Source: Styela clava (Eukaryota > Chordata > Ascidiacea > Stolidobranchia > Styelidae). Taken from it: a stretch of 64,000 bases of DNA. The first letter of the stretch is position 1; every line of letters begins with the position of its first letter. This document shows, one piece after another, positions 24,478 through 35,427 of this stretch. The notes below the pieces were generated by a model. That model saw only the letters and a list, made by a program, of their open reading frames with translations, did not search any database and had not been told where the DNA came from. Location of the stretch: positions 3,038,001-3,102,000 of the forward strand of contig NC_135259.1 of assembly GCF_964204865.1 (NCBI RefSeq), written 5' to 3'. The position numbers were made by a program, and so were the translations under genes.

Positions 24478-26421
24478 ATGACGGACGAGAGAAGTCCATC
24501 AGGAAATTATATTGAAGGTGTGGGCGATGAAGTTGTAATTTTTTTATCTACTCTGTTGATGTTCATTTTGCCAATTTCAACATATCTTGTACGGTAAGCC
24601 ATTTTTATTCTCTCATCCCAGTGTTTCTCAATATGGATGAGTTTGTAAAGCTGTAGAGGATAGCTTCAAACCTTCAGTCCAATTATTGTAAATAGTAGAG
24701 GACAGCTGGATGCACTCATGAAGCTTGCCTACTACAATCATTTATGAATGCATGATTTAAATATATTAGGCTCAAAATATGATACTGCTAGATCCAGCAG
24801 ATGCTGATCATATCCATTTTATTGTGGTGGGTCTGGTGCATCAAAATTATTGAATTGTTTATAATAATAATATACCACCTATTTATAGCTGTATATTATT
24901 TGTGACATCCAGCATACAAATAGAATGATTGCATTGCTACTTATTTTTTTAGTAAATACAGGTCAGATTCTGACCACGAAATTCATCCGGAAAATCAAGA
25001 AAGAGTAAACACAACAAGAAGTCATCTCAATATTAATGAAAATGAGCAAGAAGATGATGCTTCGGTAAGAATGTCAATAAAACTTGTCATACTCCATTTA
25101 TTGCATGTATTATGTGCTAAACAGCTCATTTGAAAAATCCCATCTATCCTTTTTCATAATCCAGTAATCCGCTTAGGTGAAGAAAACCTATTGTAAATTT
25201 TTTCAATTTATTATATGGTTTACAGGATGGGGAAGGAGTTGATGATCGGAGAAGATTTTACAGTGATCAAAGATGTCCAATATGTTTGCAGGAAGCAAGA
25301 TTGCCTGTTGAAACAAATTGTGGACATCTATTCTGTGGTATGTGAATATAGCAGGGCATTTTATATGAATATTGTATTATCAAGGTCTCTCGAACAGCAA
25401 AGAATTATTTCCAAATGGTGCTGCTTGTGATGGCTATATGAAATTAGAAAGGAGACAAAATAAAAACAAAAAAATGGAATACCCGTAATAATTTCATAGC
25501 CGATGGTGTTTCAGTGTCCAACTGACCATATAACAGAGTAGTTCAGAAAAGTTAGATAAAAAATGCTTTGATTGGTTTACTATTTCTGTTAAGTTATTAG
25601 GAATTGAATTTCCCCGATTACCAGATGAGAGGTCGAGATTAACCGTCTTTCCTCTTTCCTGGGATAAATATGTAAATCCTATGACCTACTGTGGCAAAAA
25701 TATTCTGAATTTACCATTTTACAGCACACTGCATAATAACATACTGGAGATTTGGGAATTGGCTTGGAGCTGTCAATTGCCCTGTCTGTAGACAGCAAGT
25801 ATCGCTGCTGTTGAGAAATTTTCAGGCTGGGGAAAACCACTCGGAAGCAACTCGTGACGCTTTGACTAATATAAACGATTATAATAGAAGATTTTCTGGA
25901 CAGCCTAGGCCGGTAAGTATATGAAGTGAAAATATACAACTTCTAACGGATAGTGTTGATATCAAAAAACAATTTGAAATGAATTTAGCTCGTGTTCAGA
26001 AGTACTTTGCCATGCTTTTTATAGTTTATCGCTGCATAACGTTGTGCTGTGCTAGCTTATTTGGTTAACACACACGGGGTGACTATTCCATGGCTGTTCG
26101 GTTTTGCCATTACACTGCCTGCTGTTAACCATCCAATGAGTATTCGTTTCTTATTTACAGATTTTGGACTACATCAGAGATATTCCTGCATTAATGAGAC
26201 ATCTTTGGAGTGAATTTTTCTCTATGGGAGGACTTGTTTTTATGTTCAGAGTACGTATTGTACTTTGCGCCATTGCAATACTACTTTACCTTATTTCACC
26301 TCTTGATTTTTTGCCAGAGGCAGTTTTTGGAATAATTGGACTACTCGATGATGTTTTCGTCCTAATGCTAGTATTAATATATATGACCGTAATATATCGT
26401 AATGTTGTAGCAGCCCGGTGA
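24478..26421 (+). CDS. RNF170: RING finger protein 170, ER-membrane E3 ubiquitin ligase (5 exons)
   Basis: RNF170 ubiquitinates activated IP3 receptors at the ER membrane for degradation. Exons are 24478-24593, 24962-25064, 25226-25337, 25725-25912 and 26161-26421, all with GT-AG borders. They join in frame to 259 residues, against 258 in man. The ATG at 24478 gives [20 protein letters not shown], followed by a transmembrane helix (about 21-38). The RING is canonical C3HC4: C90, C93, C105, H107, C110, C113, C129 and C132, split between exons 3 and 4. Next come [13 protein letters not shown] and a C-terminal DUF1232 region with [14 protein letters not shown] and two hydrophobic helices. All zinc ligands are present and there is no damage, so the gene looks functional. 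Confidence 0.95.
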
Positions 26422-26819
26422 AGTAAATTTCTATATTGCTCAAATGAGAAATTATTTGTGGATAATGTATTATCCTTTACTAGTCGCTATCAGATCAATA
26501 TGCATTATAGATATTACGGTATGTGGAACCGATGTGATTTTTCTATAAACACATTTTGAATATAATCAAGTCATACTTAAGGAAGGGCAATACAGAATTC
26601 TTGCGAGAGAGAGAGAGAGAGGTCATTGAATCTAATCCATACATTTCTATGATATAGATACCTATTTAAACTGCCATTATTAAAGGATTCTAGGTATTTC
26701 ACTCTTCTTTTTTTTTGATTTGTTCTTTAACTTTATTTACTTTTTAAAGATTATATAAAATATAGTTGAACTTTCAATGTTGTTATATGTTTTTCAGCAG
26801 TTACGAGTACACTACAGGC

Positions 26820-27335
26820 ATTAGGGCTGGGAATTTCAGTGACAACATTCAAACTGTTAAAATTTAGAATTATTATTTCACAATGGTCCCAGAGCAAGTT
26901 TGCAGTTCTGGCCCACTGGGGAGGTAATAGATTCAGATGCAAAGATGAAGCCAGAATGGCGCAACAATATATGTGTGTACCTGCTACCAATCAGAGTATG
27001 TATGTATTCAGCATGGCGATAAATATTGTTAAGTTGAAGCGTTCGTCACTACTTCCCTGAAATGTTGATATAATACAGAATGCGCAATTGGTGGATAGAT
27101 GCTCTTGCAATGAAATAGTGAAAATTACATATAAACTTGTCATTGTCAGCAACACTTGTACTTCAATTATTTACATTTTCTCAGAATTAGTGATATCCTT
27201 TTGAATTGAACACCACAGGAGATAAATTTAACTAATCATTTTTGAAGAAATTGTACAGTATAAAGGTGATTAATATTACCAGAGATGTCAGTTACCAGTA
27301 AGAAAAAAATCGTAACCGTTGACCATTCACAGGCC
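26820..27335 (+). mobile_element. hAT MITE, diverged relative of 44377-45038
   Basis: It begins TAGGGCTGGGAATTTCAGTG. Further blocks shared in order with 44377-45038 include CTTCAATTATTT, TCCTTTTGAATT, AAGAAATTGTACA, AGATGTCAGTTA and AAATCGTAACCGTT. The right end is degraded. Confidence 0.6.
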
Positions 27336-27824
27336 TTAAAGCCATATATGCAAGTCTTTCATTTTTCAGGTCAGATGTCACTGAAACAGTCTGACCCTAC
27401 CCGTCAGCATGTCTACTACTGTACTATTAAATCAAAACACATTGAGAAACATAGATGTACTTTTATTATATATGATAAAATACACAAACACTGGATGTTT
27501 TCCTTAACAGTACGCAATTGCATTGTAATTGGCACACTCCAATTTTCCAAGATACAATAAATTGGTAGGTATTGTTACTAGACTAGTGGCACTCACTTTA
27601 AAATTCAACCAGCCCCTTTATGATCCCCATATTGTCCAAATTTTCTCAGTTTGTCAGAGCAACTCATCTTCTGGATATAACACATCTTCATGAGGGTTGC
27701 AAAACTAAGTGAATTGACTTCAAAGTTCAAAACACTTCATATAAAATATTATACAACACAGTAAATATATAAACGGTCTCCACAATATCGAGAGTAAAAT
27801 GTATGATCAAGACTGACAGAACCT

Positions 27825-28043
27825 TATTTTACAGACCATAAGGCGCACTTTAAATCCCTTTTTGCTCAAAAATCGATTGTGCGCCTAATGTATGGATCAG
27901 GTAGTGCTTCATTGCCTGCCCTCAAAACCAGCTCCAGCATTGCTTCAAAAACGTTGAGTCTTATAGCCTGATGCGCCTCTTGTATGAATAAAGACCCAAT
28001 CTAAGCAATTAATTCAGTGTGCCCGAAGGTCCGTAAAATATGG
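27825..28043. mobile_element. MITE with TATTTTACAGACC / GGTCCGTAAAATA ends
   Basis: The left end TATTTTACAGACCATAAGGC and the right end CCCGAAGGTCCGTAAAATA are inverted near-repeats, both followed inward by GCGCAC/GTGCGC-type words. The element is about 0.2 kb and has no coding capacity. Confidence 0.6.
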
Positions 28044-28578
28044 TAACCATGACTATTACAGAAAATTCATTATTGTATTGTTGTGAAGCTGCAAAAAAAA
28101 AGGGACTGAAACCTGACACCATCACCTGACGAGACTACTATTTTGGCTATCCCAGCATGTATTCATAAATTACAAATGCCATGCCTATAATACTGAACAG
28201 TAGTCATGCTGATGGGAACCATCGATTCATTTCAACAACATCAGCTAAACCATCCAATAGGACTGGCAAAGTAGTTTGGGAAAGGCAACAAACATACTAT
28301 ATTAAAGTACCGCGACACATCACAGGTAAAAAGAAAAAGGCCTCTCATAAAAGTACAGTCCATTCTAAACGATGAAAAAGGTAACAAAATACAAAAGATT
28401 ACCTTCTAACAGAAAATGACATGATTGAGATAAAAGAGCTTCAGGTATAAACAATCAAAAAAACAATGTCAACTGCAATTCAACAACTTTAAGATACTCT
28501 ACCACGTCCAACCCCTCGCAAATACAAAGTCTGATAAATTAGTGTAGTTGTAAAAAGTTTCTTTCCAGAAAAGATCAT

Positions 28579-29751
28579 CTATAATAACGGACATGTACTT
28601 TTGGGTTTGAACGGGTTGTCTGGAGGTTTAACAACAAGATAATCCCGCTGTTCATTCTCAACAACAAATTGCATCAACTGCTGCGATGCATCAGAAACCT
28701 GAAAAGTGAACATAAGTATATATATCAGTATATACTGATATAGGACATGGTAAAACATAAACAACTCGAGAATCAAAACTATTAACAAGATGTATATGCT
28801 CTATAAATATGATATTAGCGACATTCGACTGACTGATGGCATTTCTCTATATGCAGTACGGCACACTATCCAAATTCTCTCCATTTGGTTCAATAAAACA
28901 AACACTCCATGTGTCTCACAAACGAGGGTCGTCTGGCCAGGTGCGTCATATCATGCCATGCTTTTCTCAATAATATTCTAAATTATTGGCGATCGTCACA
29001 TGACCAAAATTGCCCTTTTTTGCTAAAAACTCTCGAATGCTATGGTAAAATTTTTTTTCCTTTGGTAAATCGGATTATTTTTTTACGAGGAATTCAATGA
29101 TGACGTTATGAGATTGCGCTTTTTCGTGGTTCTTTGCACAACTTTATTATACTGTATTTTTACCGATAATGAGAAACAACAATGTCCAGAGGTCTCCCAA
29201 AGGTGGGGTGTATAATCATTGATAAAATGGGTTTCTTTGAAACGAGACAATGCCGCTCGATCTGTATAGTGTGCCATACTGATATGAGACTTCATCAAGC
29301 CATGATTGCTCATGCATGCATGATTGCTCAAAACCAATTGCTGAATTGATGGGAAACCATGTCAGCATGTGTACCGGTATTCGATGTAAAGTTAAGCTTA
29401 AATAAAATACAAATCTAGTCAAATTTCAATTCTAAAATGGTCACTGCAGTAAGTGGGAGTTACGATACCGGCATATGACTACTGTCAGTTTTACGTCAAA
29501 AGAAGAAACCTGCGAGATGAACAAATACCTAATACCGTACAAACATAATTTAGAATTGATAAAACATAAACCTGCAATGAGGTTAATAATATTAGACTGA
29601 AAGACTGTCCAGAAAACTGGTACTGCAGTACAGGCAGACAGGTGCCATGACTGGTGGAACTTACCATCGTTCGTCTTATGTTCATATGACAATTTAATTC
29701 TTCGATTTGTCGCCGAAGTTGAGAAATATGATTAGACATCTGTGCAGACAT
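28579..29751 (-). CDS. G-protein gamma subunit (2 exons)
   Basis: Gamma subunits pair with G beta and anchor the dimer to membranes through a C-terminal prenyl group. Exon 1 is 29751-29665, with a GTAAG donor, and exon 2 is 28698-28579, after a TTTTCAG acceptor. They join in phase 0 to 68 residues, the normal size. Exon 1 starts MSAQMSNHISQLRRQIEELN, corresponding to the N-terminal helix that coils with G beta. Exon 2 starts VSDASQQLMQFVVENEQRDY and ends DNPFKPKSTCPLL. NPFKPK is the family's pre-CAAX signature. CPLL is a CAAX box with terminal Leu, which predicts geranylgeranylation. Exon 1 could start at the second Met (codon 5) instead. I cannot assign it to a numbered vertebrate subtype. 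Confidence 0.88.
28885..28945 (+). repeat. short interspersed repeat, copy 2
   Basis: The same ordered words as at 11270-11336 (TTTGGTTCAATAAAACAAAC, AAACGAGGGTCGTCTGGC), inside the intron of the G gamma gene. Confidence 0.55.
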
Positions 29752-29981
29752 GACTTCGATACTTCCCTTGAAGTTCTTTCGGAAATATGCGACCAAATCA
29801 ACAGTAGCACAAAAGCAGTGAAAGTACGTATAAATTATATTGCCAGAATGGAGTAAAGTATGGTAACTGATACGCTGAAAAGAAACAAACGCCACACCTT
29901 CACTAAGTCTGCCTCGGGGCTAGAATGTTCATTCACCCGTTGCAGATTTACACCTTGTACAGTTTAAATTTGAGTCTAAAG

Positions 29982-30140
29982 CAGGGGTATTCAACTTCCA
30001 AGATAAAGGGGGCGGATTTTGACCACAAAAATGCTACGGGCCACAGAATATTATTACCATGTATTTGTGCTATTTGATTCATTTGTTAGTCCGATACTGA
30101 TGTATAATATGCTTTTTGGGCCGCGGGTTGAGGACCTCTG
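29982..30140. mobile_element. 159-bp hAT MITE with 8-bp target duplication
   Basis: It begins CAGGGGTATTCAAC and ends GTTGAGGACCTCTG. It is flanked by GTCTAAAG (29974-29981) and GTCTGAAG (30141-30148), which agree at seven of eight positions. The size of the duplication and the CAG...CTG ends indicate hAT. Confidence 0.75.
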
Positions 30141-30150
30141 GTCTGAAGTA

Positions 30151-30408
30151 TAGTTGGCCATTTTCGAATACTTGATGATTTCAGAATCGCATCGATTATT
30201 TTTTTTAATCGAATCTCGAATACTTGGTAGATACTTGAATTCATCGAACGACGTATAGCAAAGGGTCATCCGTACCAGTCATCAAAAGAGTCTTATGTCA
30301 CAATTGCATTTTAAAAATACGCCTGAAATGAAGGATTCACCTCGATCTTCGGCGGACAAAAAAAACGATTTGAGTTATTTACTATCCGATTCGAAATGCC
30401 CAGCCCTA
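30151..30408. mobile_element. hAT-like MITE of the TAGGGCTGGGCA family
   Basis: The left end TAGTTGGCCATTTTCGAATA and the right end (read inverted) TAGGGCTGGGCATTTCGAAT are imperfect inverted repeats. The interior is AT-rich, with CGAATC words. No duplication is visible. Confidence 0.5.
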
Positions 30409-31221
30409 GCCCGACGCAGTGGCTCTCAATTTCAAACATTAAACTTGTAAGGAGCCGGAAACAAACAACATAAGTTAAAAGAGTAACAAAACAATTTCGT
30501 TTTGTGTTTTGAAATTTTTGGAGAATGTGTTGTTACACCACTTGCAAAATAGATTTGCCACAGACAAAGTTTTTAAATAAAGGCCGATGTTGTGTTGTAC
30601 AGATGTTGTGCACAGCTTCCATATAATGTGTGATTTAACGAAAAAGTTATGTGTGGTGATATCGAAGGTGAAAGCTAAATCAGCACCTCATTCTTTTTTT
30701 GCCAAGCCGATGGATGTCCTCCTTTCCTTCGACAAATGTTTCAATCTCCTCAAAATGGTCATAAAATCTTTTGAAGCATCTGACTGATTAGGCTTTTATA
30801 GTTACACCCAGCTTTCATTAGGTTTGATGGCATTACCACCATGCTTGCTTTCTTTACTGTGGTTTTCTGTTACTGGTTCTTTTTCACAATTCACTTTCTA
30901 TACTCTTCACCCTTGAATTGATTACCCATGATTTGTATTTCTTTTTTTGATACACCCATTTGTCATTTCGTTATAAAAGTCTACATTATTTTTTTTTCAA
31001 ATACTTCACTGTTGCATTGCTGTTGATTTCAAAGCTTTGCCGCGGTAGGGTATTATTGTATTTGTTATTTAAAATTAGGAAATGGATAAGACCAATACTG
31101 TACACTGTACAGTACCGTACTATACAGTACGCAGTACGCACTTACACGCAAAGCCATTGGTACTATTGTGCGTCACATATGCATTGTGTCGTCACATATA
31201 CCCTGACGTATGCCATTTAGC

Positions 31222-31227
31222 CACGTG
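31222..31227 (+). promoter_or_regulatory. E-box CACGTG upstream of fukutin
   Basis: A palindromic CACGTG followed by ACTAC lies 47 bases before the fukutin ATG, within a GC-richer patch. A match this short is only suggestive of bHLH-zip factor control. Confidence 0.25.
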
Positions 31228-31273
31228 ACTACTACCCGCGAGCGATCCTGGCCTAGGCTTCGAGTCTGTCAGT

Positions 31274-32740
31274 ATGTCAGGTAAAATGGATTTCAGCAAA
31301 CAGGTTTCCGCTTTGAAAGTACGAACCTTGTTGACTGCAGTATGTTGCGTTTGTGTAATATCTATTGGTTACTCATACTTCTTTGTACACAACTTCCACT
31401 TTTTGAAACTGTCGCAGGATAACATTGATAACCAGTTGGAGAATATCGAGACTTTACTGGTTGCTTCGCGGACGCACACTGTGCCGTTACTCCTGTTTGA
31501 CATCGATATCTTGCCAAACATTTTTGTACCAAGATCCAAGACCTGGAAGGATACTCTGCATCAGTGCAAAATACTATGTAAGCATCACCCAGAAGAAAAA
31601 AATGTGATTACATTTGCAGCACTTGCCACCAAGTTTATAGCTTCGAAAGAAGATTACATAAACTCTCTAAAACACCTCGGATTTACGGTTCATTTGTCAG
31701 AAGTAGCTGACCCTAAACAGAAGGGACACTCAAATCCAGACATGATACCAGCTTATTTATGGATGGCACGAAAGAAACATGTTATACACATTGCATTTTT
31801 ACATGAACGTGGTGACGACATAAAATATATGTGGGTGGGACCAGTTACTGATCAAGACTGGATGGACACCGTAGCAGCTATAACACCAGCTATAGGCGAG
31901 GGATGGCATTCTATTGATGCGGTTGGGGCGAAATTTCCTCGATATGCACAAGGGTATGATCTTTCTCATAGATTTACAGGCTTGCCAATATATATAGACA
32001 ACCATAGAATTTCAGTACCTTATCATATCCGCGCTTTTCTAGACGAATATGCTAATTCACGTTTCATAGAGTGTGATCATGCAAAAGCTGAAAATTTCGT
32101 GGCAAAGTACGAAATCGAAATCCCCCAACAAGATAAACTTTTCCAAGAGGCCGCGAAAAAAATGCTAGTTGAAACAAAAAAGATTTTTGAAAAAATAAAA
32201 GTTCCGTTTTGGATTACTGGAGGAACTGTTTTGGGATGGTACCGTCAATGCAACATAATTTCTTACGATACAAATCTTGATATTGGCGTTTGGAAACACG
32301 ACTACAAAGAGGAAATTATTTCAGCAATGGAGGAAAATGGATTTTTCTTCAAAAGTAAATTCGGAACGCTGAAAGAAGGCTTAGAACTGGCGTTCTTGGA
32401 TAAATCAGACACGAAGATAAACATACATGTTTTCAGCAATGGTCACGATCACGTTACCCATCTTCGTACACGTAAAGACGGAAAAAGATTTCTTTTTAGT
32501 TATCCTCCATTTGAACTTTGCTGGTCGGAATTTGTCGGTATAAAAGTTAAAGTTTATTGCGATTCTTTGATGTATGTCTCACTTTACTTCGGACCTGGAT
32601 GGTATAAACCACAAAAAGATTGGCTCTGGTACGTCAACTCAAACCATGCCATTCCAATGGGTCATTGGACTCAACACGAATGGAAAAGCGTAATGCAAGT
32701 TCACCACCGGGAATCGAAGAAGGAAAATTTGAAGAAATAG
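31274..32740 (+). CDS. FKTN: fukutin-like ribitol-phosphate transferase, intronless
   Basis: Fukutin transfers ribitol-5-phosphate from CDP-ribitol to the core M3 glycan of alpha-dystroglycan in the Golgi. The single frame has 488 residues, against 461 in man, with ATG at 31274. A short cytosolic N terminus precedes a signal anchor at about residues 18-40, giving type II topology. The family blocks SRFIEC (about residue 261) and VPFWITGGTVLGWYRQCNII (about 310-330) follow, with TNLDIGV just after. Further on are a hydrophilic LicD-type C-terminal half and WCWSEF-like ELCWSEFVGIKVKV. Where vertebrate fukutin has DVD, this protein has NLD (Asn334, Asp336). The lysine-rich tail after MQV extends beyond the usual end. 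The vertebrate gene has many introns and this one has none in the coding region, so an ancient retrocopy or massive intron loss is possible. Confidence 0.9.
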   Translation: MSGKMDFSKQVSALKVRTLLTAVCCVCVISIGYSYFFVHNFHFLKLSQDNIDNQLENIETLLVASRTHTVPLLLFDIDILPNIFVPRSKTWKDTLHQCKILCKHHPEEKNVITFAALATKFIASKEDYINSLKHLGFTVHLSEVADPKQKGHSNPDMIPAYLWMARKKHVIHIAFLHERGDDIKYMWVGPVTDQDWMDTVAAITPAIGEGWHSIDAVGAKFPRYAQGYDLSHRFTGLPIYIDNHRISVPYHIRAFLDEYANSRFIECDHAKAENFVAKYEIEIPQQDKLFQEAAKKMLVETKKIFEKIKVPFWITGGTVLGWYRQCNIISYDTNLDIGVWKHDYKEEIISAMEENGFFFKSKFGTLKEGLELAFLDKSDTKINIHVFSNGHDHVTHLRTRKDGKRFLFSYPPFELCWSEFVGIKVKVYCDSLMYVSLYFGPGWYKPQKDWLWYVNSNHAIPMGHWTQHEWKSVMQVHHRESKKENLKK

Positions 32741-33494
32741 TTATTTGTTCAGAAAAGACTATTTCTGTAATTATGTGACGTATAAATTTATTTTTAGTAA
32801 GTGCTTGGAACTTATTATATACTCACATTGTCATTGTAAATTTTCTGTTATTCGAATCCTAATAATTTGGCCTCGATAATGGATGTATCTGTTAAAAAAA
32901 ATGAGTCAAAGCTGGGTATTGCGCATGATAGGATTTTACAATAATTATGTCAAACGATTCAAGTGTGTATAATGAGCATAAAATTGAGATCGCAATTAAA
33001 ATTTATCTAGTGACTTCCGGTTTGCAAAATCTGTATTAAAACTAACTAGTTAGTCATTTTTTAGTAAATATTAAATTACTGTGATATTTTCTGGTCAAGC
33101 TGAGATAATCGAGTCTCAAACATATTGCAAGACGCACCACATTGGTCGTTCTAATTATCCTGTATAGTTATTGGTTAGACACGTTTTTATGGTCATTTTA
33201 CTCCGTAGATGCACATTTACTCGTAACGGTTATGAAATTAACACAAATGTTGAGTAGTATTTTTGTATTATTGTTGTTGCGATTTATGAAGTTGATTAAC
33301 ATCTTTTTTTTCGTTATTTTATTGCTTTACAGATGAATGCATCGTTGTATTTAACATCAATTTAGCTAGAAACTAAGTAGTATAGTTGTCAGAAGGACAT
33401 GGGTATGACCGGTATGTTAGTCGTTGGGTATGACGGAACAACCGCCTATTAGAGTATCCTGACATACCACCTATATCGAAAAACTGGAAAATAT

Positions 33495-33674
33495 GGTTTC
33501 ATTACATTTGAACCCACGACAATTGCACCTAGCCACCTAATACTATTGCACCTATGGAAATTGTTTTGTTTTACGGATATTTGGACCCATATTAACCCTA
33601 ACCCATGGGTTTTAGCACCCGCATATAGATTGAACCCGCGGATATACACATGAGTTCAAAAATGTACGGTCACC
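33495..33674 (+). mobile_element. Mutator-like MITE, copy 2, with perfect 9-bp target duplication
   Basis: It starts GGTTTCATTACATTTGAACC and ends AATGTACGGTCACC. The flanks GGAAAATAT at 33486-33494 and 33675-33683 are identical. A 9-bp duplication is the mark of Mutator-like transposition. The interior is built of degenerate TTGAACCC and TTGCACC units. Confidence 0.8.
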
Positions 33675-34162
33675 GGAAAATATATGCAACCATGCGTATT
33701 TCAGTTCAGAACTTGACACTTTTTAAGAGGGAGGTTAGATGGTTTTCGCCTGGAACTAAATCAGGCAATCGATAATTCAAGTCGTGTGTTACAGCCAACA
33801 AATGCGTGTCAGACTGTAACAGGGAATTTGCTTCATTCGTCATGCGCCAATTGTGTCTTCAATTACACGTGTATCGATCGAAGTACATGTATATACTGTA
33901 TTCCCTCTATTTATACAGAGAGATTTCAGAATATAGTTCCGAATTTTAAATAGATTTTGGGAAAGAATATTCGACTAAGTCCATAGCGCTGCAGTACCAA
34001 TGCCTCTCAACATTATATTGTATTCGTTCACGTATAATGGAATATTTAAGGGAAATTTTCTAGCAAACTTCTTCTGTTCATAGCTAGTGGAAACAAAGTA
34101 GACGGATTTTAACGACACTTTATTTTGTAGTAAGTAATATATAATTACCGTATACATTTAAA

Positions 34163-35000
34163 ATGAGTAATCTCGTTCTAGTCTACTGGGACTTGAGAGG
34201 TCTTTGCGAGCCTGCAAGGATGATTTTAGAGTACGGTGGCATGGAATATGAAGATAGAAGGTTAAAAATAGCAGAGGCAAAATCATGGTTTGCTGAGAAG
34301 TTCTGTTTGGGAATGGATTTCCCAAACTTGCCGTACCTAATTGATGGAGACATAAAGCTTACCGAGAGTTGGGCAATTTACAGGTCTGTAAAAATTTTAC
34401 GTAAGATGTGAGTTTACCGAAAACTCATTTCTATTTATAATATGCAGAGTGGACAAATACGCCTGGTACAAAAAATGGTATTTTGCTATTGACTCAAAAT
34501 TTTCAAATCGTAACGCAATTCAAAATTTTGTCGAGTAATCATCATACTCCTTTTCCAGATATCTAGGGAAAAAGTTGAATCTATTTCCATCATCAGATGA
34601 AAATCAACGAAAGACAGATATGCTTCAAGGCGTCATTAATGACATCAGATGGGCATTTGCTAGGAGCATGTATAATGTTGACCTCTATGATAAAATTGAT
34701 GAGATCCGTAAGAATCAGACGGCAAAGATAGATATAATGGAAAAATATTTTACAGATCGGAAATTTCTGCTCGGAGATGATTTGAGTTTCCTTGATTTTG
34801 CTTTGTACGAAACTTTTGATCATCACCGTCTTTTCTTCACTGATATTTTTGACAAATCACCCGGTATTCAACGATTCATGGATGAATTCGAATCCATGAA
34901 ACCGATCTCCGAATATTTAAAGTCTAATAGATACAAAAAATTCCCGATAAATGGTCCCATGGCTACTTGGGGCGGAAAATCGGAAAATGACAGGAAATAA
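34163..35000 (+). CDS. Mu-type glutathione S-transferase, copy 1 (2 exons)
   Basis: Cytosolic GSTs conjugate glutathione to electrophiles. Exons 34163-34383 and 34559-35000 (donor AG|GTCTGT, acceptor TTCCAG) join within an Arg codon to 220 residues, the Mu-class length. The N-terminal thioredoxin-like half has the catalytic Tyr in VYWDLRG (Tyr8), EKFCLGMDFPNLPYLIDGD and the glutathione-binding LTESWAIYRYLG. The all-helical half contains RKFLLGDDLSFLDFALYETF and ends MATWGGKSENDRK. If the donor is ignored, the frame stops after 83 residues, so splicing is needed for a functional enzyme. A near-identical second gene lies at 50551-51732, with about ten amino-acid differences. The subclass is a judgement from overall similarity and length; Sigma or a tunicate-specific class cannot be excluded. 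Confidence 0.88.
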
Positions 35001-35427
35001 GTTGACTTATAGCAGCGAGTTATCTTTCAATAATGTTCATAATATACAAGAAGTCTGCTTTTATACTCCGATATTTGTAAGAATTACATACTTAAAAAGT
35101 TAAAAATGTCAAAAAAGAGGCTAGAATAAAAGTATTTGTAACAGTTTGTCCGTTAATAAAATTTACATTGAAATATGTTGATACCGATTAGTGATCTAAC
35201 TCTTACAGGGTCGATATAAAAAGCAACTTGTTATGTTTTCCATGTATTTATATACGAAAATTTGAAGGTCACATGGGATCACGAATAAAATGCGTATGTT
35301 TTCAGGTTATATTGGAACGATATTCCACAAATTAACTTTCGAAACGCTAAACGAGATTGAACTTCTAGGTTAGGTCACTGCTCTGAAGTACACGGGCGAC
35401 ATTTTAATCATCTGTGAGTGTAATGTA

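Larger units (their letters stand above)
26422..28578. other. 3' flank of RNF170 and intergenic repeats
   Basis: It contains a (GA)n run at about 26607-26621, an hAT MITE relative at 26820-27335 and a MITE at 27825-28043. No gene is seen, and I found no clear AATAAA for RNF170. Confidence 0.4.
29752..31273. other. divergent intergenic region between the G gamma and fukutin genes
   Basis: The two genes point away from each other. The region holds two hAT-like MITEs (29982-30140 and 30151-30408). A GTAC-rich tract at about 31096-31136 has many overlapping TGTAC and AGTAC words. No further gene is seen. Confidence 0.45.
32638..35340 (+). repeat. duplication block, copy 1 (source): fukutin 3' end to GST 3' flank
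   Basis: From the last 34 codons of fukutin (TCAAAC at 32638) to about 35340, the sequence recurs in order in 43858-52067 and, for its first part, in 52176-53428. Shared landmarks are the fukutin tail, CCTCGATAAT, AGCTGAGATAATCGA, GACATGGGTATGACCGG, the MITE at 33495 and the GST gene. Copy 1 lacks the 0.66 kb hAT element and the nested complex found in the later copies. Confidence 0.85.

Noticed and set aside
31096-31140. GTAC-rich tract as a regulatory array upstream of fukutin
   Set aside because: A similar palindromic patch occurs in the GST copy 2 insertion, so it is more likely repeat-derived.
34384-34411. GST copy 1 as an 83-residue protein ending SVKILRKM
   Set aside because: A donor at 34384 joins exon 2 in the correct frame and restores the family motif AIYRYLGKKLN.
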